A DNA stretch of 6,293 nucleotides from Candidatus Nanopelagicales bacterium. GTDB taxonomy: Bacteria; Actinomycetota; Actinomycetes; S36-B12. Shown piece by piece: positions 1 to 5,502 of the stretch (positions within the stretch are counted from its first letter, which is position 1; each line of letters starts with the position of its first letter). The notes below the pieces were generated by a model. It did not search any database. It was not told the DNA's origin and saw nothing but the letters and a program-made list of their open reading frames with translations. The translations under genes were made by a program, and so were the position numbers. The stretch covers positions 1 through 6,293 of the forward strand of contig JAGYOB010000262.1 of NCBI GenBank assembly GCA_018399515.1, given 5' to 3'.

Positions 1-1041
1 TACGACATCGTCAAGGCGATGGGCGAGATGGGATTATTCGGTATTCCGTTCCCGGAGGAATACGACGGAATGGGCGGAGACTACTTCGCCCTGTGCCTGG
101 TTCTCGAAGAGATCGCGCGGGTTGATTCATCCGTCGCGATCACTCTTGAGGCAGCAGTATCCCTGGGTGCTATGCCGATCTTTCGATTCGGAACGCCGGA
201 GCAGAAGCGCGAGTGGCTGCCGGCTCTTGCCCGGGGAGAGATGCTGGGGGCGTTCGGCCTGACCGAACCAGGAAGCGGCTCCGACGCCGGGGGGATGCGC
301 ACTGCCGCGCGCCTCGACGGTGATGAGTGGGTCATCAACGGCTCGAAGGCGTTCATCACCAACTCCGGCACCGACATCACCGGATTGATCACGGTGGCCT
401 GCGTTACGGGGACGAAAGATAACGGTCGGCCGGAGATCTCCACGATCATCGTGCCGTCGGGGACACCCGGGTTGACGGTTGCGCCGCCGTATTCCAAGGT
501 CGGCTGGAATTCCTCGGACACCCACGAACTCGCCTTCACCGACTGCCGGGTGCCGGCGGGCAATCTGCTCGGCGAGCGTGGGCGCGGTTACGCCCAGTTC
601 CTGCAGATTCTCGACGAAGGTCGCATCGCCATCGCGGCGCTGGCCACCGGGCTCGCCCAGGGTTGCGTCGACGAGTCGGTGCGGTATGCCAGCGAGCGTG
701 AGGCCTTCGGGCACCCCATCGGCCACTACCAGTCCATCGCTTTCTTGATCGCCGATATGGAGGTGCGTGCGCACACGGCGCGGCTGGCGTACCACGACGC
801 CGGATGGCGTATGCTGGCTGACGAGCCGTTCAAGCGCCAGGCAGCCATCGCCAAACTGCATTCCTCCGACGCCGCGATGGAGAACTCGCGCTGGGCCACC
901 CAGGTGTTCGGGGGATACGGTTTCATGAACGAATACGCCGTCGGTCGGTTCTATCGGGATGCGAAAGTCCTCGAGATCGGTGAGGGAACCAATGAGGTGC
1001 AGCGCATGCTGATCGCTCGGGATCTGGGTCTGCCTCAGTGA
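1..1041 (+). CDS. Acyl-CoA dehydrogenase, C-terminal part (5' end cut by window edge)
   Basis: FAD-dependent acyl-CoA dehydrogenase, which oxidises an acyl-CoA to the trans-2-enoyl-CoA and passes electrons to electron-transferring flavoprotein in the cytoplasm. The frame is open from base 1 with no stop upstream, so ATG at 19 is an internal Met; 346 codons are present and about 35-40 N-terminal residues are missing compared with the usual ~380. Counting from base 1, the first family signature (AFGLTEPGSGSDA) is at residues 84-96 and the second (from QVFGGYGF to RFYRDAKV) at about 301-322. The catalytic base is the Glu of the IGEGTNEVQR motif (residue 328, codon 982-984), in the place used by short- and medium-chain dehydrogenases. 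The stop overlaps the GTG of the downstream ligase, so it is the upstream member of a coupled operon. Chain-length or branched-chain specificity cannot be read from the sequence; family assignment is very secure. Confidence 0.95.
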   Translation, partial: YDIVKAMGEMGLFGIPFPEEYDGMGGDYFALCLVLEEIARVDSSVAITLEAAVSLGAMPIFRFGTPEQKREWLPALARGEMLGAFGLTEPGSGSDAGGMRTAARLDGDEWVINGSKAFITNSGTDITGLITVACVTGTKDNGRPEISTIIVPSGTPGLTVAPPYSKVGWNSSDTHELAFTDCRVPAGNLLGERGRGYAQFLQILDEGRIAIAALATGLAQGCVDESVRYASEREAFGHPIGHYQSIAFLIADMEVRAHTARLAYHDAGWRMLADEPFKRQAAIAKLHSSDAAMENSRWATQVFGGYGFMNEYAVGRFYRDAKVLEIGEGTNEVQRMLIARDLGLPQ

Positions 1042-2363
1042 CCGAACGCGGGGGCGTCGTCGATCGCGCGGACTTCGTGCCGCTGCACGAGCTCGCAGCG
1101 CATCGTCAACGGCTCTGGGATTCACAGCGGAGGTACGTCCGCGCAAACTCTGCTTTGTACCAGCGGGTTTGGGATGGCATGGAACTGCCCGAGGTGCCCG
1201 AGGCGCTCGACGATCTGGCCGCTCTGCCGCTGGTGGACAAAGAGATGCTGCGGGCCAGTCAGCGCGATCATCCGCCGTACGGAGACTATCTCGCCGCGTC
1301 GCCGGATCGGGTGCGCCGAGTCCATCGCACCGGCGGCACGACGGGAGAAGCGATGAATCTCGCGCTCTCGGTGATCGATGCCGAGCAGACCGCGATCGTC
1401 GGTGCGCGGGCACAATCTGCCTCCGGCCTCGGCCCCGGGGATGTCGTGGTCCACTGTCTGAACTACCAGATGTGGATGGGTGGGTTCACCGACCACACCA
1501 CGTTGGAGGCGACCGGCGCCACGGTGGTTCCCTTCGGCGTCGGCAATCCGCAGTTGCTGCTGCGCACGATTCGAGAGCTCGGTGTCACGGCGATCTCGTG
1601 TACTCCCAGCTACCCGGCGGTGCTGGAGCAGGTGGCGAGTGAGATGGGTATCGATCCAGCCTCGCTTGGGCTGCGACTGGGTCTGTTCGGTGGTGAAGCT
1701 GCACTGGATGTTCCCGGATTCCGCGGTCGACTCGAGTCGACCTGGGGGTTCGCGGCCCGTAATTCCAACTACGGGGTCACCGATGTCATGTGCAACGTCG
1801 CCGGACAGTGCGAGCATCAGCATGATCTGCACTTCGTTGGGCTCGATGTGCTGCATCCGGAGATCATCGATCCGGCGACCGGTGCGGTGCTCGCCTGGCA
1901 GACCGGAGTGTCCGGGGAACTGGTGCTGACGCACCTAGCCCGCGAGTGCCAGCCGCTCGTGCGGTTCCGGACCGGCGACATCGTCACCGTGACCGAGGTC
2001 GAGCCGTGCGCGTGCGGACGAACCGCACCTCGGCTGCAGGTCACGGGCCGTTCCGACGACATGGTCGTGGTGCGCGGCGTGAATGTGTTCCCCACGTCGG
2101 TCGCTGCCCTCGTGACGGCGGATCCGGGCACGTCGGGGGAATACCGGATCGTGCTCGAGGGCCCCGGCCCCTACGACCGGCTGCCCCTCGAGGTGGAACT
2201 GGCGGTCGATATCCCCGTGGACAGCGAACGGGCTCGCGCGATCGCCGAGCGGATCGGTGATGCCGCGCAGCGCGACCTGCGCGTAACGGCCACCGTCAGC
2301 CTGCTCGAGCATGGAACACTGCCTCGTACGGAGGGCAAGACCCGGAGGGTGGTGCGGCGATGA
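1038..2363 (+). CDS. PaaK-family (phenylacetate-CoA ligase-like) adenylate-forming CoA ligase
   Basis: Predicted to activate a carboxylic acid, perhaps aromatic or alicyclic, with ATP and CoA through an acyl-adenylate. The 441-residue length fits PaaK proteins (about 430-440). Visible motifs in order: phosphate-binding loop HRTGGTTG (96-103); GGE (218-220); A5 region YGVTDV (245-250), where PaaK proteins usually have Glu rather than Asp; Cys252 and Cys258; RTGD (311-314); PCACGRT (323-329), a Cys-rich segment typical of PaaK; GRSDDM then RGVNVFP (337-352), the hinge to the small C-terminal domain; and LPRTEGK with the likely catalytic Lys434. GTG at 1038 was chosen because GTGA overlaps the TGA of the dehydrogenase and no better start lies nearby; its Shine-Dalgarno is weak, which fits translational coupling. 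No other paa genes are visible, so phenylacetate is not an established substrate. The family is secure, the substrate unknown. Confidence 0.9.
   Translation: MTERGGVVDRADFVPLHELAAHRQRLWDSQRRYVRANSALYQRVWDGMELPEVPEALDDLAALPLVDKEMLRASQRDHPPYGDYLAASPDRVRRVHRTGGTTGEAMNLALSVIDAEQTAIVGARAQSASGLGPGDVVVHCLNYQMWMGGFTDHTTLEATGATVVPFGVGNPQLLLRTIRELGVTAISCTPSYPAVLEQVASEMGIDPASLGLRLGLFGGEAALDVPGFRGRLESTWGFAARNSNYGVTDVMCNVAGQCEHQHDLHFVGLDVLHPEIIDPATGAVLAWQTGVSGELVLTHLARECQPLVRFRTGDIVTVTEVEPCACGRTAPRLQVTGRSDDMVVVRGVNVFPTSVAALVTADPGTSGEYRIVLEGPGPYDRLPLEVELAVDIPVDSERARAIAERIGDAAQRDLRVTATVSLLEHGTLPRTEGKTRRVVRR
2344..2349 (+). promoter_or_regulatory. Ribosome binding site for the enoyl-CoA hydratase gene
   Basis: GGAGGG lies within the last codons of the PaaK-type ligase gene, 10 bases before the ATG at 2360. 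It supports that ATG as the start, together with the ATGA overlap. The spacing is a little longer than optimal. Confidence 0.6.
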
Positions 2364-3112
2364 CGGTTGTGGTGACCGAGGACCATGATGCAGTCCGGGT
2401 GATCACCCTCAACCGGCCCCGTCGCCTCAACGCCATCACCCCGGAGTTGATCGAAGCTCTCTGTGATGCCCTGGCTCAAGCGCAGGACAGTTCCACGGTT
2501 CGAGCGATCGTGCTCACCGGCGCGGGATCGTCGTTCTGCGCGGGCGATGACCTGCATGATTCGGACTCCCACACCGCGGGCCCGGAGGCCAATCGGATCT
2601 TCGTCGAGCGGTTGCAGGACGTCACCCGGTTGATGATGGATGGCGCGCACCCGGTCGTCGTTGCCGTTCGCGGATGGGCTGTCGGCGGTGGCTTGGAGTG
2701 GGTCCTCAACGCCGATCTCGTGGTGGCGGGAGCGAGCACCAGAGGATTCTTCCCCGAGATGAGCCTGGGGCTGTTCCCCACCGGTGCGGTGACCGCGATC
2801 CTGCCCCGTGTCGTCGGGGATTTCAAAGCTCGGGAGCTCTTGCTGCTCGGTGAGCGGATCGATGCGCAGATGCTCAAGGACTGGGGAATCGCCTACCAGG
2901 TGGTACCGGATGAGGCGGTCCTCGACGCGGGGATCGCTCTCGCCCAACGGTTAGCCGACCTGCCCGAACGCAGTGTGCGAGATTTGAAAGCGGCGTTGGG
3001 GCGTATCGACCGGGCGGGTCGCGATGCTGCGCTCGCGGCCGAAACCGAAGCGACGATCGCCGCTTTCGATGATCCACTGACTGCGCAGCGTCTGGCAGAT
3101 AACGCGCCCTAG
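2360..3112 (+). CDS. Enoyl-CoA hydratase/isomerase (crotonase family)
   Basis: Crotonase-fold enzyme, most likely hydrating a trans-2-enoyl-CoA to the 3-hydroxyacyl-CoA, the step after the dehydrogenase of the same operon. At 250 residues it is slightly shorter than the usual ~257-260. Visible features: N-terminal TLNRPRRLNA (16-25); oxyanion-hole loop FCAGDDL (59-65); AVRGWAVGGGLEW (102-114) with Glu113 at the position of rat crotonase Glu144; and FPEMSLGLFP (131-140) with Glu133 at the position of Glu164. Both acid/base glutamates are present, which favours true hydratase activity over members that keep only one. The C-terminus ends in RLADNAP and lacks the usual longer tail. The start overlaps the ligase stop as ATGA, and the stop TAG shares CTAG with the stop of the convergent ECF gene. 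An isomerase or hydrolase role cannot be excluded; the substrate is unknown. Confidence 0.93.
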   Translation: MTVVVTEDHDAVRVITLNRPRRLNAITPELIEALCDALAQAQDSSTVRAIVLTGAGSSFCAGDDLHDSDSHTAGPEANRIFVERLQDVTRLMMDGAHPVVVAVRGWAVGGGLEWVLNADLVVAGASTRGFFPEMSLGLFPTGAVTAILPRVVGDFKARELLLLGERIDAQMLKDWGIAYQVVPDEAVLDAGIALAQRLADLPERSVRDLKAALGRIDRAGRDAALAAETEATIAAFDDPLTAQRLADNAP

Positions 3113-3705
3113 TCGTCGATGCCGCGCGCGATGAGGGCGTCACCGAGTCGCTGCGAGTAGCCGACCGTGCGCACGACGACCGGGGTGGCGAAAGCGCGCA
3201 GACTACGTTCTGCACCACGAGCGCGGCGGGCCTCGCGGACAGTATCGACCAATTCCAGCATCACCGGCACGACCCGGATCGACAATGCGATGAGCAAGCT
3301 GATCCGTTCAGGATCGACGCCGACGCGCCGCAGTGGAGATAGGACCCGATCGAGGACCGCCAGCAGGTCCACGATGCGGGTGGTGAGGCTGACGAGTCCG
3401 GCTGCGGCGACCGCCAGGATGAGGGTTCCAACGATCGCCACCGCCGAACGCCACCCGCCCAACCACCACTGGAACGGAACGAGCAGGATCACGATCCAGC
3501 GAAGCGGCCACACCTGCGCGAGCAGAACCCGCGGTGAATACCCGGCACTGAGATAGCCGACGGCAACCACGAAGAGGCCGATGGCGACTGTTATCGGCGA
3601 ACGCCAGATGAGCACAGCGGTGGTGAACACCAGGAGCCCGAGTAGTTTCACCCCGGCAGGCAGCCGATGCAGGATCGAGGCGCCGGGTCGGTAGACGCCG
3701 ATCAT
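3109..3705 (-). CDS. bioN: ECF transporter transmembrane (T) protein, BioN/EcfT/CbiQ family
   Basis: Membrane T-component of an energy-coupling factor importer; it links the ATPase to a substrate-binding S-protein. From the chosen start it has 198 residues, short for CbiQ/EcfT (about 225-265) but typical of the biotin-type BioN. Hydrophobic segments lie at about 18-35, 38-55, 68-84, 87-108 and 135-155. The two Ala-Arg-Gly coupling motifs are present: EARRARG (158-164) and LIARG (191-195), near the C-terminus. The N-terminal block with HRLPAGVKLLGLL (13-25) is typical of the family. The frame is open up to 3843, but a start there would overlap the ATPase by over 100 bases. ATG at 3705 has GGGAG 5 bases upstream; ATG at 3717 (four residues longer) is the alternative. 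It follows the ATPase by 25 bases. The name bioN rests on size and the partner's motifs; substrate identity is inferred. Confidence 0.9.
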   Translation of the reverse strand: MIGVYRPGASILHRLPAGVKLLGLLVFTTAVLIWRSPITVAIGLFVVAVGYLSAGYSPRVLLAQVWPLRWIVILLVPFQWWLGGWRSAVAIVGTLILAVAAAGLVSLTTRIVDLLAVLDRVLSPLRRVGVDPERISLLIALSIRVVPVMLELVDTVREARRARGAERSLRAFATPVVVRTVGYSQRLGDALIARGIDD

Positions 3706-3710
3706 CGCAG

Positions 3711-3715
3711 CTCCC
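3711..3715 (-). promoter_or_regulatory. Ribosome binding site deciding the T-protein start
   Basis: On the minus strand GGGAG occupies 3715 down to 3711, 5 bases before ATG at 3705. It favours 3705 over the in-frame ATG at 3717, whose own codon overlaps this site. Confidence 0.5.
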
Positions 3716-3730
3716 ATCAACGGATTCCCA

Positions 3731-4411
3731 TCAGCGAACTCCCATCGAGCGACGATAGAAGTCAATGCATTCGCCGGGATCGCCATCGGCCACGATGCGA
3801 CCCTCATCGATGACCAGGACGCGTTCAAAGTCGGCGACCACATTGAGATCGTGCGTGACCACGACCAGCTGCTGGGTCAGCGTGGCGAACAGTTCGCAGA
3901 TGGCGCGCGTATGGCGCAGATCCAGCAGGGTCGTTGGCTCATCGGCGATGAGGATGTCCGGTTCGGTGACCAGCACGGTGGCCACGGCGAGCAGTTGCTT
4001 CTGCCCGCTGGACAGCAGGTGTGCTGGGTGCTCGACATAGCCCGATAGGCCGACGGTGTCCAAGATCGCTGCCGTGCGCTGATCGAGTTGGTCAGCGGTG
4101 AGCTTATGCCGGCGTAGTGAGAAAGCGATGTCCTCGCCCACTGTCGGCATGATGATCTGTGCGTCGGGATCAGAGAACAGGAACGACACTCGCCGGCGTA
4201 CCTCGCGTCCGTGTCGGGCCGGATCGAGGTCATCGACGAGGACGCGCCCTTCGGTCGGTGTCGCCAGTCCGTTGATCATCCGGACGAATGTGGATTTGCC
4301 GGAGCCGTTCGCACCGATGATCCCGATCCGTTGCTCGGCCAATCGGCAGGTGATGTCGCTGAGCACGGGGCGATCGCCGAACCGATGCGAAAGGTGCTCG
4401 AAGGTGATCAT
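3731..4411 (-). CDS. bioM: ECF transporter ATP-binding protein, BioM-like
   Basis: Cytoplasmic ATPase of an energy-coupling factor importer, powering uptake of a vitamin or metal through the T- and S-proteins. The 226 residues carry a complete ABC domain: Walker A GANGSGKST (33-41), Q-loop region DPDAQIIMPTVGEDIAF with Gln85, signature LSSGQKQ (133-139), Walker B ILIADEP (153-159), D-loop in TTLLDLR (160-166) and switch His187 in VVVTHDLN. The DEPTTLLDLR stretch is characteristic of biotin-type BioM, whereas cobalt/nickel CbiO proteins and generic EcfA more often have DEPTSGLDP; this is the main reason for the tentative symbol. The usual LSGGQ signature reads LSSGQ. The ATG overlaps the thiolase stop as ATGA, so its translation is tied to a metabolic enzyme, and the T-protein follows 25 bases downstream. 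Only one ATPase gene is present here, as in BioMNY systems, rather than the two of housekeeping ECF modules. Confidence 0.93.
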   Translation of the reverse strand: MITFEHLSHRFGDRPVLSDITCRLAEQRIGIIGANGSGKSTFVRMINGLATPTEGRVLVDDLDPARHGREVRRRVSFLFSDPDAQIIMPTVGEDIAFSLRRHKLTADQLDQRTAAILDTVGLSGYVEHPAHLLSSGQKQLLAVATVLVTEPDILIADEPTTLLDLRHTRAICELFATLTQQLVVVTHDLNVVADFERVLVIDEGRIVADGDPGECIDFYRRSMGVR

Positions 4412-5502
4412 GGCCCCACCCGTTCCACCGCGAGGGCGATTCCCTGTCCGCCACCGATCGCGCAGGTGGCCAGGCCCCGCGTTCCCTTTCCCAGACCGAT
4501 CAAGGCGGCGAAGAGCCGGACGACGAGGACGGCACCGGAGGCTCCCCAGGGATGGCCGAGGGCGATGGCGCCGCCATCGGCACAGACGCGAGGGTCATCC
4601 TCGGCGATTCCGAGGTCGTCGAGGACGGCGAGCACCTGGGCGGCGAAAGCTTCGGTGATCTCGATTCGATCGATATCGGCGAGGTGCCACCCGGTGCGGC
4701 GCAGGACCGAGCGGACCGCAGGAGTGGGCCCGGTTCCCGGCCAGCGCGGATCGACACCTGATCGTGCCCAGCCGGTGATCGCGAGCCCGGGAACGGCCAG
4801 TCGGGCCCGATGCTCCTCGGTGACGATGAGAACTCCGGCGGCGCCATCGCTGATCGGACAGGAGTTCGCCGCAGTCACGCTGCCACCAGGGGCGAAGACA
4901 CCCGGAGCTCTGGTGAATAGTTCTCGGCGGCGGCTTCTGATGCGCGGGTCGCTGTTCATCTCATGGATGGGCACGAGCTCGTCGTCGAACACATGGCGCG
5001 ACTGGGCGGCGACAGCACGGTCATGGGATCGAGCCGCATAGTCATCTTGACGCTTCCGGTCGATACCTCGCTCATTTGCGAGGTCCTCTGCCGCCGGGCC
5101 CATGTCAGGATCGGCGAATCCATCCGGGACGAAAGGTGCGCGTCCGGACTCGGCGGTACTGGCGCTCTCGGCACCCCCGGCGGCGATGACGGAGGCTGCA
5201 CCGCTGGCGATCTCCGCCGCACCCATGCAGATCGCATCCAGTCCGGCGCCGCATTGCCGGTCGACCGTTGCGGCGGGCACTGTGACGGGCCACCCTGCGC
5301 TGAGAGCGGACAGCCGGGCAGGATTCCCTCCCGGCCCTCGTGCCATTCCCAACAGGACGTCATCGGGGGTGCAGTCGGGTAGTTCCGCTCGCAGTGCTCG
5401 CCACACGGAAGCGGCGAGTTCCGCGGCTGGGATATCGGCGAAGGCAGTATGCGCGCTCGCGATCGGAGTCCGTCGCGCGGCGATGATCACCGGAGTCGTC
5501 AT
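4408..5502 (-). CDS. Thiolase (acetyl-CoA C-acyltransferase), short form
   Basis: Thiolase-fold enzyme: in the degradative direction it cleaves a 3-oxoacyl-CoA with CoA to acetyl-CoA and a chain shortened by two carbons. From the chosen start it has 364 residues, shorter than the usual ~390-400; the shortening appears to lie mainly in the loop domain after residue 110. Catalytic residues are present: nucleophile Cys84 in DRQCGAGLDAI, His317 in GGAIALGHPWGASGA, and Cys347 in CAIGGGQGIA. The NEAF motif instead reads ITEAFAAQ, with Thr283 where Asn or His is usual. The frame is open to 5595, but ATG at 5502 is clearly the start: it has GGGAGG 4 bases upstream, begins with the typical MTTPVIIAARRTPIA, and overlaps the ligase stop as ATGA. 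Its own stop overlaps the ATPase start in the same way, placing it between a CoA ligase and an importer ATPase. A biosynthetic (condensing) role is possible. Confidence 0.93.
   Translation of the reverse strand: MTTPVIIAARRTPIASAHTAFADIPAAELAASVWRALRAELPDCTPDDVLLGMARGPGGNPARLSALSAGWPVTVPAATVDRQCGAGLDAICMGAAEIASGAASVIAAGGAESASTAESGRAPFVPDGFADPDMGPAAEDLANERGIDRKRQDDYAARSHDRAVAAQSRHVFDDELVPIHEMNSDPRIRSRRRELFTRAPGVFAPGGSVTAANSCPISDGAAGVLIVTEEHRARLAVPGLAITGWARSGVDPRWPGTGPTPAVRSVLRRTGWHLADIDRIEITEAFAAQVLAVLDDLGIAEDDPRVCADGGAIALGHPWGASGAVLVVRLFAALIGLGKGTRGLATCAIGGGQGIALAVERVGP

Noticed and set aside
127..1413. A 428-codon open frame on the minus strand opposite the acyl-CoA dehydrogenase and the ligase start.
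   Set aside because: It is Arg/Pro/Ala/Asp-rich low-complexity translation without any recognisable motif, lies opposite two securely identified genes, and is a usual product of high GC content in the antisense frame.
2171..2947. A 258-codon minus-strand open frame opposite the ligase and hydratase.
   Set aside because: It is antisense to two genes with complete active-site motifs and has no family-like segments of its own.
3105..3139. A possible hairpin across the convergent junction: CGCCCT (3105-3110) can pair with AGGGCG (3134-3139).
   Set aside because: The stem is only 6 bp (7 with a G-U pair), the loop is 23 bases, there is no T-tract on either strand, and it lies within coding sequence; too weak to call a terminator.
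3706..3730. The only intergenic gap, checked for a promoter or operator between the ECF ATPase and T-protein genes.
   Set aside because: Apart from the ribosome binding site at 3711-3715, the 25 bases show no promoter-like elements or inverted repeat; the genes are best read as co-transcribed.
3706..3843. Upstream extension of the ECF T-protein frame to 3843, giving a 244-residue protein.
   Set aside because: The extra 46 residues are polar and unlike the family, would overlap the ATPase gene by more than 100 bases, and a good ribosome binding site precedes ATG at 3705.
4211..5041. A 276-codon plus-strand open frame opposite the ECF ATPase and thiolase.
   Set aside because: Composition is Ser/Arg/Pro/Ala-rich with no domain or plausible start signal; it mirrors two genes with full catalytic motifs.
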